Assembly: GCA_031291055.1 (NCBI GenBank)
Contig: JARLJU010000089.1
Location: forward strand, 80,813-144,812
DNA from: Rudaea sp.
GTDB lineage: Bacteria > Pseudomonadota > Gammaproteobacteria > Xanthomonadales > Rhodanobacteraceae
DNA: 64,000 nt
Reading direction: 5' to 3'
In this document: in pieces, positions 54,675 through 63,807 of the stretch
Numbering within the stretch: the first letter of the stretch is position 1
Layout of the letters: every line of letters begins with the position of its first letter
Notes under the pieces: generated by a model
What the model saw: the letters and a program-made list of their open reading frames with translations, nothing else
Database searches by the model: none
Told to the model about the DNA's origin: nothing
Translations under genes and position numbers: made by a program

Positions 54675-55538
54675 TTATATACTTATATAACCCGATGCAA
54701 ATCCCGCCGGCAACACGTCGCTGGCGATGAATGGCGCCGGTGCAAAGCCGAAGTCATGCTCGGCAGCCGCATTGTCAGCGACCAGTGGCAGGCGCAGCCG
54801 CGCTATTGCGGCCGTGCTGAACGCCGGGTTCCGCTGCCAGCGGGCCGCCAGCAGCAATGCGTTCATCGGTAACGGCAGGGGCAGGACGACTCCGGGCAGG
54901 CTTGCACGCAGACGCAGCAGCATGGCGTCGAAACGCAGGCATTCGCCGCCACCGAGCGGATAGGTCTTGCCGAACGTGGCGGGGTTGCCCAGAACCGCGG
55001 TACAGGCATCGGCCAGATCCCGGGCGTGCACCGGCTGGCGCAGGCCATCGGCGCCGCGAGGCACCGGCAGTATTCGCCAGCGCCGCGCAAAACGGGCGAT
55101 CGGTGCCAGGCTACGATCGTTGCCGGCGCCATAGATCAGCGTCGGCCGAAACAGGGTGCAGGCGAAGCCGCGTGCGGCGGCTGTTTCCATCACCGAGGTT
55201 TCCGCGTCGCGCAGGCGCCGGGCCAGTGCACGTTCGTACGGATCGGCCGACTCGCGCTTGCTTTCCGCGCTCATCGAGCTCACGGCGACGACTCTTTGCA
55301 GCGTCGCCGCGGGATATCGTTGCAGCCACGCCGCAAAGGCGTCGAGCGGCCCGAGGCTGATCACGATTTCCGCCTGCGGCCACATTGCGCCATGGTCGTT
55401 CAAATCGCCCGTGATCCAGCCGGGCTCGCCGGCCCGCGCCACGCGGCTTACGCCGATCGCGCTCTGCACCGGCGCCAGCCGCGGCAGCAGAAATCTCCCG
55501 ATTGCGCCACCGGCGCCGAAAACGAGGACAGTGGACAT
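54675..55538 (-). CDS. NAD(P)-binding epimerase/reductase-like protein (extended SDR)
   Basis: The 287-residue protein begins STVLVFGAGGAIGRFLLPRL, a Rossmann GxxGxxG motif. It has VVAVSSMSAESK (Ser), a Tyr/Arg region with YERALARRLRDAE (YxxxxxxR rather than YxxxK), then LFRPTLIYGAGNDRSLAPI and a C-terminal substrate domain. The replaced Lys suggests an atypical SDR that may bind but not reduce sugars or quinones. The start at 55538 is set by the Rossmann motif. It is divergent from rplM and unrelated to the cluster downstream. Confidence 0.8.
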   Translation of the reverse strand: MSTVLVFGAGGAIGRFLLPRLAPVQSAIGVSRVARAGEPGWITGDLNDHGAMWPQAEIVISLGPLDAFAAWLQRYPAATLQRVVAVSSMSAESKRESADPYERALARRLRDAETSVMETAAARGFACTLFRPTLIYGAGNDRSLAPIARFARRWRILPVPRGADGLRQPVHARDLADACTAVLGNPATFGKTYPLGGGECLRFDAMLLRLRASLPGVVLPLPLPMNALLLAARWQRNPAFSTAAIARLRLPLVADNAAAEHDFGFAPAPFIASDVLPAGFASGYISI

Positions 55539-55729
55539 GATCAGCCGACCGGGACGGGCACTCAATGTCCGTGCCGGCGCGCATCGCGTCAAGCACAGCC
55601 CTTTGTCGTATCGGCGAAGCCACTATCATGGGGTTCCGCGGGCCGCCCCCCCAGACTTGCGCCATGAAGTGCCTTCCGATATGCTTGGAAGTCTTTCGTT
55701 CCACGGCCGCATCAGGCACAGGGTTTCCC

Positions 55730-56158
55730 ATGAAAACGATCAGCGCCAAGGCTGAGACGGTTAAGCGCGACTGGTTCATTGTCGACGCCAGCAACAAGAC
55801 GCTGGGCCGTCTGGCCACCGAACTGGCACGCCGTCTGCGCGGCAAGCACAAGCCCGTCTATACGCCGCATTGTGACACGGGCGACTACCTCGTCGTGGTC
55901 AATGCAGAGAAGATCGCAGTCACCGGTAAGAAGATGGACGACAAGATCTATCACCATGTCACCGGCTACATCGGCAACATCAAGTCGATCGCGCTGAAGG
56001 ACCTGCTCGCACAGCACCCGGAACGCGTCATCGAGATCGCGGTCAAGGGCATGCTGCCGAAGAATCCGCTGGGTCGCGCGATGTACCGCAAGCTGAAGGT
56101 CTACAGCGGTCCGAATCACCCGCACACCGCCCAGCAGCCGCAGGCGCTGGACATTTAA
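55730..56158 (+). CDS. rplM: 50S ribosomal protein L13
   Basis: The 142-residue protein (same length as E. coli L13) contains [60 protein letters not shown] and [18 protein letters not shown]. The ATG at 55730 gives the family N terminus. It is followed by rpsI after 39 bp, the usual L13-S9 operon, and is divergent from the epimerase-like gene, so its promoter lies in 55539-55729. Confidence 0.97.
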   Translation: MKTISAKAETVKRDWFIVDASNKTLGRLATELARRLRGKHKPVYTPHCDTGDYLVVVNAEKIAVTGKKMDDKIYHHVTGYIGNIKSIALKDLLAQHPERVIEIAVKGMLPKNPLGRAMYRKLKVYSGPNHPHTAQQPQALDI

Positions 56159-56197
56159 TCAATCGACACCAGCAATTCGACTCCAGGATCCAAGCAA

Positions 56198-56593
56198 ATG
56201 GCAACGACGCAGCAGCATTACGGAACCGGTCGCCGCAAATCCTCCGCCGCGCGCGTGTTCCTGCGCCCGGGCAAGGGTGCGATCGTCGTCAACGGCAAGC
56301 AACTCGATGAGTTCTTCGGCCGCGAAACCTCGCGCATGATCGTGCGCCAGCCGCTTGAACTGACCAAGATGGGCGAAAAATTCGACATCCTGGTGACGGT
56401 CGAGGGCGGTGGTAATACCGGCCAGGCCGGTGCCATTCGTCTGGGCATTGCCCGTGCCCTGGTCGAATACGACGAGGCGCTGAAGAGCCCGCTTCGCAAA
56501 GCCGGTTTCATGACCCGCGATGCCCGCGAAGTCGAGCGCAAGAAAGTCGGCCTGCACAAAGCCCGCCGCGCCACCCAGTTCTCGAAGCGCTAA
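56198..56593 (+). CDS. rpsI: 30S ribosomal protein S9
   Basis: The 131-residue protein has [53 protein letters not shown] and the conserved basic C terminus ending [12 protein letters not shown], which reaches the P-site tRNA in the ribosome. It is the second gene of the rplM-rpsI operon. Confidence 0.97.
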   Translation: MATTQQHYGTGRRKSSAARVFLRPGKGAIVVNGKQLDEFFGRETSRMIVRQPLELTKMGEKFDILVTVEGGGNTGQAGAIRLGIARALVEYDEALKSPLRKAGFMTRDAREVERKKVGLHKARRATQFSKR

Positions 56594-56606
56594 TCGTCTT
56601 TCCCGG

Positions 56607-56628
56607 TTGCGATCCGCGTGGATCGCAA
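56607..56628 (+). terminator. Hairpin after rpsI
   Basis: TTGCGATCC (56607-56615) and GGATCGCAA (56620-56628) form a perfect 9-bp stem with a 4-base loop 14 bp after the rpsI stop. No T-run follows, so it may be a 3'-end stabiliser or a rho-dependent site rather than a classical terminator. Confidence 0.5.
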
Positions 56629-56681
56629 TCCAGCCGCGTTACTGGATCGTTGCGCAGTCAGAGATACGGTCCAGCCGGAAT

Positions 56682-56755
56682 TGGGAGATCGTCTAACGGT
56701 AGGACAACGGACTCTGACTCCGTTTATCTAGGTTCGAATCCTAGTCTCCCAGCCA
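56682..56755 (+). tRNA. tRNA-Gln (anticodon CTG)
   Basis: A complete cloverleaf: acceptor arms TGGGAGA/TCTCCCA, anticodon stem ACGGA/TCCGT with loop CTCTGAC (anticodon CTG), T-arm CTAGG/CCTAG with loop TTCGAAT, and encoded GCCA end. The U-A closing pair is typical of bacterial glutamine tRNAs. Integrative elements often use tRNA 3' ends; the integrase starting at 56962 is placed accordingly. Confidence 0.96.
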
Positions 56756-56798
56756 AAAGGTCCTCCAACGCAGTGCGAGGAAGACCAGAAAAACAAAC

Positions 56799-56824
56799 AA
56801 CCCCGCGTAACTGCGGGGTTTTTT
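56799..56824 (+). terminator. Rho-independent terminator after tRNA-Gln
   Basis: AACCCCGC and GCGGGGTT pair around a GTAACT loop, followed by TTTT. It lies 44 bp after the tRNA and ends its transcript ahead of the integrase promoter region. Confidence 0.9.
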
Positions 56825-56961
56825 GTGCCTTGCGCTCCGATCCCGTCCAGTTGCGTCCGATTCGATTGTGTAGCAGAGTGTGTAGCACTGACGTGTAGCA
56901 AACACGTTTTGCTACACAAAATGGGAAGTTTTAGGCAAACTTCCAACCTATAACTACACAC

Positions 56962-58191
56962 ATGACCCGGAAACTCACTGATCTAGCCATTCGCAACGCC
57001 AAGCCACGCGCGGCCAAGTACACGATGCCGGCGGGCAAGGGCTTGACACTGCTAGTCATGCCGGACGGCGCTAAATACTGGCGCCTCCGCTACCGCTTCG
57101 GTGGCAAGTCGCGGTGGCTGTCGGTGGGCCGTCCCTATCCGGAAACCGTCTTGCGCGGGGCCGAGGCCGAGGCGGCGCGGCTTCGAGCAATGATCGCGGC
57201 AGGCAACGATCCTGCCGAGGTCAAACGAGTCGCCAAGCTGGCGCAGCGCGACCGCGTCGCGAACACCTTTGGGGAAGCCGCCGAGGCGTGGCACGCATTC
57301 CGAGCCAAAGCCTGGAACATAAAGACCACTCGGCAAGTACGCGAGTATCTGGACAAGGACTTGCTGCCGAAGTTGGCCGCGCGCCCGCTGGATGCGATCA
57401 CCGCGCCGGAGCTTGGCGCTTTGGTCGCCGAGATTGAGGCACGCGGCGCATTCGACGTGGCCAAGAAAACGCGGCAATGGCTGAAAGCGATCTACAGCTA
57501 CGCGCGCGCAAACGGCTGGACAAGTACGGACCCGCCGCGCGATCTAGCTGCTATCGCGGAACGTGGGCCGGGCAAACAGAACTATCCGCACCTTCCGCCC
57601 GCAGAATTGCCGGCGTTGTTAGCGGCACTCGACGCGGATACTGGGTCGCCGCTCGTGAAGGCGTGCGCCATGCTGGCACTGTGGACAGCGAACCGGCCGG
57701 GCGTGACCCGCACCCTGCGATGGGCCGAGATTGATCTTGACGCGGCGCTGTGGACCATCGGCAAGGGCCGCGAGGGCATGAAGCGCGGTTACTATCACCT
57801 GACCCCGCTGCCGCGCCAAGCAGTTGCCATGCTGCGCGAAATGCACAACCTCACCGGCACATTCGAGCATGTATTCATCGGCCGCAACGATCCGACCGCG
57901 CCGCTAAGCGATGGTGCGGTGGCTGGCCTTTTCAAGCGCATCGGATACCAGGGCAAACAGACCATGCACGGATTCCGTCACCTTGTATCCACCGCGTTGA
58001 ACGAAATGGGGTACGAACCGGATTGGGTAGAGCGCCAGCTTGCGCATGGCGATCCGGACAAGATTCGCGGCACGTACAACAAAGCGATGTATCTGGAACC
58101 GCGCCGGGAGATGATGCAGGCTTGGGCGGATCGGCTCGATGCATTGAAGGCAGGTGGTAACGTAGTCCATATGCGACGGCAAGCCCTATGA
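56962..58191 (+). CDS. Tyrosine-type integrase, P4 family
   Basis: The 409-residue protein has an N-terminal DUF4102-type arm domain (KLTDLAIRNAKPRAAKYTMPAGKGLTLLV, then YWRLRYRFGGK), a core-binding domain (about 105-190), and the catalytic domain: Arg in TANRPGVTRTLRW, HGFR (HxxR), a late His in QLAHGD, and the nucleophile Tyr in GTYNKAMYL. It should integrate and excise the element at the neighbouring tRNA gene. The upstream stretch 56870-56960 contains repeated TGTAGCA/GCTACAC words, possible arm-type binding sites. Confidence 0.93.
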   Translation: MTRKLTDLAIRNAKPRAAKYTMPAGKGLTLLVMPDGAKYWRLRYRFGGKSRWLSVGRPYPETVLRGAEAEAARLRAMIAAGNDPAEVKRVAKLAQRDRVANTFGEAAEAWHAFRAKAWNIKTTRQVREYLDKDLLPKLAARPLDAITAPELGALVAEIEARGAFDVAKKTRQWLKAIYSYARANGWTSTDPPRDLAAIAERGPGKQNYPHLPPAELPALLAALDADTGSPLVKACAMLALWTANRPGVTRTLRWAEIDLDAALWTIGKGREGMKRGYYHLTPLPRQAVAMLREMHNLTGTFEHVFIGRNDPTAPLSDGAVAGLFKRIGYQGKQTMHGFRHLVSTALNEMGYEPDWVERQLAHGDPDKIRGTYNKAMYLEPRREMMQAWADRLDALKAGGNVVHMRRQAL

Positions 58192-58215
58192 TCTAGCAAC
58201 TGCGAGGATTTCCCC

Positions 58216-59148
<933 letters not shown>

Positions 59149-59249
59149 CACCGGACAAAAATCACTCGAAGGTAAATTTCTTGTCCTGTTAGGCTTTCCC
59201 CGTCTGGCGCAGGATCGCACCATTCTTTGATGGATGGAGGCGCTCCGCG

Positions 59250-59483
59250 ATGCACACACTTCCCGAAACTGGCTATCTCCGCCTGCCGCAAATTATTGGC
59301 GATCCCCGAACCGATCCGCCGATCCCCGCGCTCATCCCTGTTAGCAAAAGCACATGGTGGGCAGGCGTGCGCACAGGGCGCTACCCCCAACCCAGTCGCG
59401 CTCTCGGGATGAGAATTACGGCTTGGCGTGTTGAAGACATTTGCGCGTTTATTGAGCAAGCGGCCAAGGGCTGCGAGAGCTAA
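59250..59483 (+). CDS. AlpA-like helix-turn-helix regulator
   Basis: The 77-residue protein has the AlpA layout: YLRLPQIIGDPRTD, then a helix-turn-helix SKSTWWAGVRTGRYPQPSRALGMRITAWRVEDICAFIEQ. AlpA proteins regulate integrase and excision of P4-like elements. It stands 100 bp after the Asp-Glu protein and 3 bp before the next gene, so these two small regulators are co-transcribed. Confidence 0.83.
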   Translation: MHTLPETGYLRLPQIIGDPRTDPPIPALIPVSKSTWWAGVRTGRYPQPSRALGMRITAWRVEDICAFIEQAAKGCES

Positions 59484-59486
59484 GCG

Positions 59487-59957
59487 ATGGGTGCCCGCCA
59501 GCTTAACCATCGGCTTGTCAAAATCAATCGCAGCTATACCGTCGAGGAAGTCGCCCGGTTGTATGGGGCGCATCGAAACACGGTGCGCTCGTGGATAGAA
59601 CGGGGCCTTCCGACCTGCGACGATAGGCGCCCGCTACTGATTCTTGGTCGAGACCTCGCTGCGTTTCTACACGCGCGGCGGACAAAGAATAGGTGCCCCT
59701 GCCGTCCGGGCGAAATCTACTGCATGCGCTGTCGCGCGCCGAAATTGCCAGCCGGAAATATGAGCGACTACCAATCCGTGACCGCGACATTGGGCAACCT
59801 GGTCGCGATCTGCCCGGATTGCGACGCAATCATGAATCGACGTGTCAGTCGGACCAAGCTGGAGCTGATTCGCGGGAATTTGGACATCACGATGCCGCAA
59901 GCACATCGACATATAGACGAGAGCCCCAAGCCCTCCGTGAACTGTGACTTGCGATAG
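59487..59957 (+). CDS. HTH and zinc-ribbon protein next to recombinase
   Basis: The 156-residue protein has an N-terminal excisionase/MerR-like helix-turn-helix (YTVEEVARLYGAHRNTVRSWIERGLPTCD, about 17-45). Two Cys pairs follow (CPCRPGEIYCMRCRAPK and a later CPDCDA), consistent with a zinc ribbon at about 70-115. It is 12 bp before the second tyrosine recombinase. The likely role is DNA targeting or directionality control for that enzyme, inferred from position and fold. Confidence 0.72.
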   Translation: MGARQLNHRLVKINRSYTVEEVARLYGAHRNTVRSWIERGLPTCDDRRPLLILGRDLAAFLHARRTKNRCPCRPGEIYCMRCRAPKLPAGNMSDYQSVTATLGNLVAICPDCDAIMNRRVSRTKLELIRGNLDITMPQAHRHIDESPKPSVNCDLR

Positions 59958-59969
59958 GAGTATCGATCT

Positions 59970-61121
59970 ATGACGAGGTACAACGCGAACAACGAGCGAA
60001 TCAAGCGTCAGTATTTCGCATATCTGAAGGAGGCAAAGCGCCAGAGCGAGCCGTCTGTGGATGCAGTTGCTAAGGCGCTAAATCGGTTCGAGATCGACAC
60101 GAAGCACCGAGACTTCAAAGCTTTCCATTTCGAGCAAGCCATCGCATTCAAGCGACGGCTCGCCGAACAGAAAGCCGAGAAAACGGGAACCAATCTTAGC
60201 AAGGCGACCTTGCACGCGACACTTGCCCAGCTAAAGCGATTCTTCCAATGGCTCGCTGGCCAACCCGGTTACAAGAGAGGTCTGCGCTATTCGGATGCAG
60301 ACTACTTCAACTTGTCCGAGAACGACACGCGGGTGGCGACAGCGCGGCGTGAACAACCGGTGGCGACCCTGGAACAGGTACAGCATGCCATCACTTCAAT
60401 GCCGGCCACTACGGACATAGGACGCCGAAATCGTGCATTGGTCGCCTTCACTTTACTGTCGGGCGCACGCGACAGCGCTATCGCTTCGATAAAGCTTAAG
60501 CATGTCGATCCGGTCGCGCGCCGTGTCTATCAGGACGCTCGCGAGGTCCGAACAAAATTCCGCAAAAATGTCATTACCTATTTCTTTCCAGTGGGCGACG
60601 ACATTTGCCGAATCGTCACTGAATGGATTTCCTATCTACGCGAAGTGAAGTTGTGGGGGAATGACGATCCGCTGTTTCCCGCTACTCGAGTCGCACTGAG
60701 CGCGGCGGGTCAGTTCGAGGCGTCAGGGTTGGACCGGGTACATTGGCGGAGCGCGGCGCCCATTCGCGTCATCTTTCGAGACGCTTTTACCCGCGTCGGA
60801 TTGCCGTACTTTAACCCGCACAGCTTTAGAAATACCCTGGTCCAACTCGGTGAGTCGGTGTGCCGCACTCCCAAAGAGTTCAAAGCGTGGAGCCAAAACC
60901 TCGGGCACGAAAAGGTGCTGACGACGTTCACAAGCTACGGCGAGATAGGGAGTCAACAGCAAGGAGAGGTCATAAAAGCACTCGCGGCCCCGCAGCTTGA
61001 AGTTCACGCGCACCCTGACACAAAAAGATTGGCGAAAGCCCTTGTCCATGAGTTGCAGGCTTTTGGCGCCGTATCAAACTGGAAGGATGATCATGCAACT
61101 GAACTGGAGCAGCAACGATGA
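59970..61121 (+). CDS. Second site-specific tyrosine recombinase
   Basis: The 383-residue protein has a SAM-like core-binding domain (about 10-110, with NLSKATLHATLAQLKRFFQWL) and a catalytic domain with Arg in LLSGARDSAIASIKL, HSFRN (HxxR), LGHEKVLTTF (His) and Tyr in TSYGEIG, so all catalytic residues appear intact. It is not the P4 type and has no arm-binding domain like the first integrase. A pad of about 90 extra residues lies between the Arg and HxxR motifs (VARREVRTK... to VHWRSAAPIR). Partner: the HTH/zinc protein upstream. Confidence 0.88.
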   Translation: MTRYNANNERIKRQYFAYLKEAKRQSEPSVDAVAKALNRFEIDTKHRDFKAFHFEQAIAFKRRLAEQKAEKTGTNLSKATLHATLAQLKRFFQWLAGQPGYKRGLRYSDADYFNLSENDTRVATARREQPVATLEQVQHAITSMPATTDIGRRNRALVAFTLLSGARDSAIASIKLKHVDPVARRVYQDAREVRTKFRKNVITYFFPVGDDICRIVTEWISYLREVKLWGNDDPLFPATRVALSAAGQFEASGLDRVHWRSAAPIRVIFRDAFTRVGLPYFNPHSFRNTLVQLGESVCRTPKEFKAWSQNLGHEKVLTTFTSYGEIGSQQQGEVIKALAAPQLEVHAHPDTKRLAKALVHELQAFGAVSNWKDDHATELEQQR

Positions 61122-61150
61122 CGGGGCAACTAAACGCATCCACGCCGCTC

Positions 61151-62167
61151 TTAGCGCATATGCCAATCTGGTTCTGCGGACAATTCATCAAGCGGGCTGA
61201 GAACGCCGACGCCACGATTGAGCACATGGGTATAAATCATAGTCGTATCTACATGGCTGTGGCCGAGGAGTTCCTGAATCGTTCGGATGTCCTGGCCGCG
61301 CTCCAGCAAATGAGTTGCAAAGGAATGGCGCAAGGTATGCGTGCCTATCGGCTTGGCGATCTGCGCGCGGGCAGCGGCGCGTTTGATCGCTGCGCCCAGC
61401 GTTCCTTCATACAGATGATGTCGGCGACGAACCCGTGACCGCGGGTCAATCGATTCGTGATCGGCGGGAAACACCCAGAACCAAGTCCAGCTTTCGCCCG
61501 CCCGCGGGAACTTGTTGTGAACCGACTGGGGTGTCTGCACTCCCGGCCGGGCCAAAGCTCGGTCGACATTCCATAACGACCTTGCGTATTCGAGCTGACG
61601 GCGCAAAGAACCTTCCAGCACCGAAGGGAGCATGGTGATTCGATCCTTGTTGCCCTTGCCCTCCCGAATGATGATCGTGTGTCGCGACAGATCAAGGTCC
61701 TTTACGCGAAGCTGAAGGCATTCCATCTTGCGCATCCCCGTACCGTACAAGAGTCGAAAGATGAGCTGATGAACGCCGCTGGCAGCATTCAAGAGTCGCC
61801 GCACTTCCTCTGATCCAAGTACGACCGGCAGCCGGCGAGGCGTGCGTGGGCGGCCGATATCCTGCATCCACGGCAGGTCGATGTCGAGGACCTGTTTGTA
61901 GAGAAAGAGCAGCGCAGCCAGCGCCTGCTTGTGGGTTGAGGCTGAGGCGCGGCGCTCGTTAGCCAAGTGGCAAAGAAAACGCTCCACCTCAACCTGGCCC
62001 ATCTCGCGGGGGTGGCGAAGACCATGGAAGCGGATATAGGTCCGAATCCACATGATATAGAGGCGTTCGGTGCTGAGGCTGTAATGATGATAGCGAAGCC
62101 GCTCACGCACCTGGTCGAGCAGGCGGAGGGATCGCAGCGGCGGTGGCGTACCGGCACGCATAGCCAT
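61151..62167 (-). CDS. intI: Integron integrase IntI
   Basis: The 338-residue tyrosine recombinase has the integron-specific insertion between patches II and III ([30 protein letters not shown]) that holds extrahelical bases of attC. The catalytic set is also present: Arg in [32 protein letters not shown] and Tyr in MIYTHV. It begins [34 protein letters not shown], as in other IntI. It is divergent from the cassette array, the standard integron layout, and its end meets the tail of the second recombinase gene. The gene appears intact. Confidence 0.96.
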   Translation of the reverse strand: MAMRAGTPPPLRSLRLLDQVRERLRYHHYSLSTERLYIMWIRTYIRFHGLRHPREMGQVEVERFLCHLANERRASASTHKQALAALLFLYKQVLDIDLPWMQDIGRPRTPRRLPVVLGSEEVRRLLNAASGVHQLIFRLLYGTGMRKMECLQLRVKDLDLSRHTIIIREGKGNKDRITMLPSVLEGSLRRQLEYARSLWNVDRALARPGVQTPQSVHNKFPRAGESWTWFWVFPADHESIDPRSRVRRRHHLYEGTLGAAIKRAAARAQIAKPIGTHTLRHSFATHLLERGQDIRTIQELLGHSHVDTTMIYTHVLNRGVGVLSPLDELSAEPDWHMR

Positions 62168-62256
62168 TCGATTCCGTTCAGGATACGATTGTTACAAGTC
62201 CGCTCGATGACGAGCAAAAGCGAATGTGTAACTCACTGTCCAATATCGGAAACATG

Positions 62257-62283
62257 CGTTAACAACAAAAATCGTTGTTAACG
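62257..62283. promoter_or_regulatory. Perfect inverted repeat in the attI/promoter region
   Basis: CGTTAACAAC (62257-62266) and GTTGTTAACG (62274-62283) are exact complements separated by seven bases (AAAAATC). It lies between intI and the first cassette where promoters and the attI sites are expected. It could be an operator for intI or cassette expression, or part of attI folding. Confidence 0.65.
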
Positions 62284-62300
62284 TGGTTAAGTACAAAAAT

Positions 62301-62320
62301 CTTGTTAAAACAAGTTAGAG
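62301..62320 (+). other. attI recombination point with adjoining palindrome
   Basis: The first cassette starts at the TT of GTTAGAG (62314-62320), shown by the exact complement CTCTAAC at the start of the first attC. Directly before it lies CTTGTTAAAACAAG (62301-62314), a 6-bp inverted repeat with AA centre, likely the left integrase-binding pair of attI. Confidence 0.75.
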
Positions 62321-62326
62321 CGCAAT

Positions 62327-62620
62327 ATGCCGAAGCATGCAGCGCGTGTAGTACTCCATTCAGCATCAGGCTACTCACCAAAACAAGACGGCCTGTTGCG
62401 GCAGCTCGTTGTTGATCGAGTTGAGTTCGTTGGAGTTGTCGGCGCAGAGTGCGAGCGCATCGAAGACATCATCGACGAGCTTTGCGTCGGTCCAGAGGGT
62501 CTTGGTGAGCATACAATTCTCACGTCAAGTCACCCTGGTGAGTCGCTCGACGAGGTGGTCGCTTTCGCCAAGTCACTTTCACTAAGCGGTCCGGGTGAGG
62601 TTGAGGTAATTGCGCTCTAA
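62327..62620 (+). CDS. Cassette 1 protein (97 aa, hypothetical)
   Basis: A 97-residue soluble protein (RVVLHSASGYSPKQDGLLRQLVVDRVEFVGVVGAECERIEDIIDELCVG). It alternates helix and strand and is acidic in the second half (SHPGESLDEVVAFAKSL), suggesting an alpha/beta fold. Similar short proteins are, from memory, common in integron cassettes; function unknown. The stop codon lies inside the attC site, the usual cassette layout. Confidence 0.8.
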   Translation: MPKHAARVVLHSASGYSPKQDGLLRQLVVDRVEFVGVVGAECERIEDIIDELCVGPEGLGEHTILTSSHPGESLDEVVAFAKSLSLSGPGEVEVIAL

Positions 62621-62698
62621 CTATTCGTTCAAGGCGACCGTCATGGGTTGCCGCGAAATTCCGGCGCCCGGCGCGGCGCCTTAACTCAAGCGTTAGGC
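62615..62698 (+). repeat. attC site of cassette 1
   Basis: 84 bp from CTCTAAC (R'' type) to GTTAGGC (R'), with an internal GC-rich hairpin (GGCGCC-rich centre) and an ACTCAAGCGTTAG right end. The CTCTAAC arm complements GTTAGAG at the cassette's left boundary, proving the limits of cassette 1. This site differs from the three that follow. Confidence 0.88.
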
Positions 62699-62701
62699 GT
62701 C

Positions 62702-62872
62702 ATGTGGGACATGCTCAACTTTGTTACGGGTCTGGCCATCTTTGCTTTCGTCGCTTGCTTGGCGGTCTATGCAACTTGGCTATTCGCTGTGCGACTTCGG
62801 GCAGGGGACAGAACGCCGAAGAGCTTTGGTCGTTGGCTGCTTGACCTCTGGGACGCTGTTTCAGGCATTTAG
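62702..62872 (+). CDS. Cassette 2 protein (56 aa, membrane)
   Basis: A 56-residue protein with one strong hydrophobic helix (MLNFVTGLAIFAFVACLAVYATWLFAV) and a short basic tail. The ATG starts nine bases after the recombination point, close to the usual cassette position. An overlapping frame from 62721 to 62951 (76 residues) ends inside the attC site and is an alternative, but its composition looks less like a protein. Confidence 0.6.
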   Translation: MWDMLNFVTGLAIFAFVACLAVYATWLFAVRLRAGDRTPKSFGRWLLDLWDAVSGI

Positions 62873-62945
62873 TTGGCACTCACTACTTTCAGGCATTGGG
62901 CTGTTTCGCACGCTATTTCTTCCCAGAGGGGCCGCAGCACATGTC

Positions 62946-63037
62946 GCCTAACTATTCGCTCAAGCGGACCGTTGCGAGTCGGCACGGTGTAGACTAAACC
63001 TCATCGCGGCAGCGGCCGCTTAGCTCAAGCGTTATGC
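62946..63037 (+). repeat. attC site of cassette 2
   Basis: 92 bp from GCCTAAC to GTTATGC. The GCCTAAC arm is the exact complement of GTTAGGC at the left end of cassette 2. The interior includes AGCGGACCGTTGCGAGTCGG and GCGGCAGCGGCCGCTTAGC, which pair into the imperfect hairpin expected of attC. Confidence 0.9.
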
Positions 63038-63044
63038 ACCAACG

Positions 63045-63347
63045 ATGAAAGCATCAGAAACATTCTTTCGCGCTCGACTGAGGACAAAATTCTTTTACTC
63101 GGCACTCTCGTCGTGTCTAACTATGGTGAGCGCGTTCGAGTTGTTCTTGGCCGTTCCCTTATGTGTGTTTATCTTCATCTCCTCGCCAGATTGGCTCACG
63201 CTTGGCTACGCTGTCTATATCGGCCTCGTAGCAATTCTGCTTTCAGCAATTGCAGGCGTGCTCAGTTGGCTCACCGTCATCGAACCTCTTCGACGGGCTT
63301 ATGCTCGTAAGCACGCGCATTCTGGTGGCGGCGTCGTCGGTGCCTAA
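63045..63347 (+). CDS. Cassette 3 protein (100 aa, two membrane segments)
   Basis: A 100-residue protein with two hydrophobic helices (about residues 22-45 and 50-78), a basic N terminus and a basic end (RRAYARKHAHSGG). The stop lies in the attC site. I recognise no family. It begins eight bases after the cassette boundary motif, so its own promoter is unlikely and it should depend on a promoter in the integron platform. Confidence 0.72.
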   Translation: MKASETFFRARLRTKFFYSALSSCLTMVSAFELFLAVPLCVFIFISSPDWLTLGYAVYIGLVAILLSAIAGVLSWLTVIEPLRRAYARKHAHSGGGVVGA

Positions 63348-63433
63348 CTATTCGCTCAAGCGGACCGCTGCGGGTCGGCTGCGGTAAACTCCAACTCATT
63401 CGTGGCAGCGGCCACTTAGCTCAAGCGTTAGTG
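63342..63433 (+). repeat. attC site of cassette 3
   Basis: 92 bp from GCCTAAC to GTTAGTG, nearly the same as attC2. Its GCCTAAC arm differs by one base from the complement expected from the cassette's left boundary (GTTATGC would give GCATAAC). Confidence 0.88.
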
Positions 63434-63438
63434 CGCAA

Positions 63439-63807
63439 ATGGCTAGGATTCTTGCTCTCGTTTTTTCGTTTGCGCTGTGCACAAGCGCGCTTTCGCAGGA
63501 AACAAACGTGAAATACAACGAGAGCGTAGTCGGTAAAGTCGCAGTGCTTCAAAGCGGCGTCGTTTCTTACAACGGCGAAGCTGTCAATCTTCACCAACTT
63601 AGCTCCAAGCTTGCCGCGCTCAAGGCGCAAAACGGCGTGGTCTGGTACTACCGCGAAGCACCCGAGGGCAGTCCTCCACCAATCTCAACGCAGGTTATAC
63701 AACTCGTCATCGACAACAAGATTCCTATTTCACTTTCATCAGAGCCGGACTTCTCTACAGTCGTTCAGTCCGACGGTACCGTCAAGTCTCGGCAAGTTGC
63801 GCACTAA
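63439..63807 (+). CDS. Cassette 4 protein (122 aa, secreted, ExbD-like domain)
   Basis: A 122-residue protein with a signal peptide (MARILALVFSFALCTSALS). It ends in a domain like the periplasmic part of ExbD/TolR (GVVSYNGEAVNLHQLSSKLAALKAQNGVVWYYREAP, then VIDNKIPISLSSEPDFS). No TM helix remains after the signal, so it would be a free periplasmic version. The stop codon lies just inside attC4. Function unknown; binding peptidoglycan or envelope proteins is possible. Confidence 0.75.
   Translation: MARILALVFSFALCTSALSQETNVKYNESVVGKVAVLQSGVVSYNGEAVNLHQLSSKLAALKAQNGVVWYYREAPEGSPPPISTQVIQLVIDNKIPISLSSEPDFSTVVQSDGTVKSRQVAH

Noticed and set aside
61118..61438. 106-codon ORF overlapping the second recombinase stop (ATGA) and running antisense through the end of intI
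   Set aside because: Only about 11 codons lie outside intI, and intI is a well-matched protein there. The ATGA overlap is suggestive, but a truncated gene remnant cannot be told from chance.
62721..62951. Alternative 76-codon frame in cassette 2
   Set aside because: It ends in the attC site, as cassette genes often do, but lacks a good start and looks less protein-like than the 56-residue membrane protein; kept only as an alternative.
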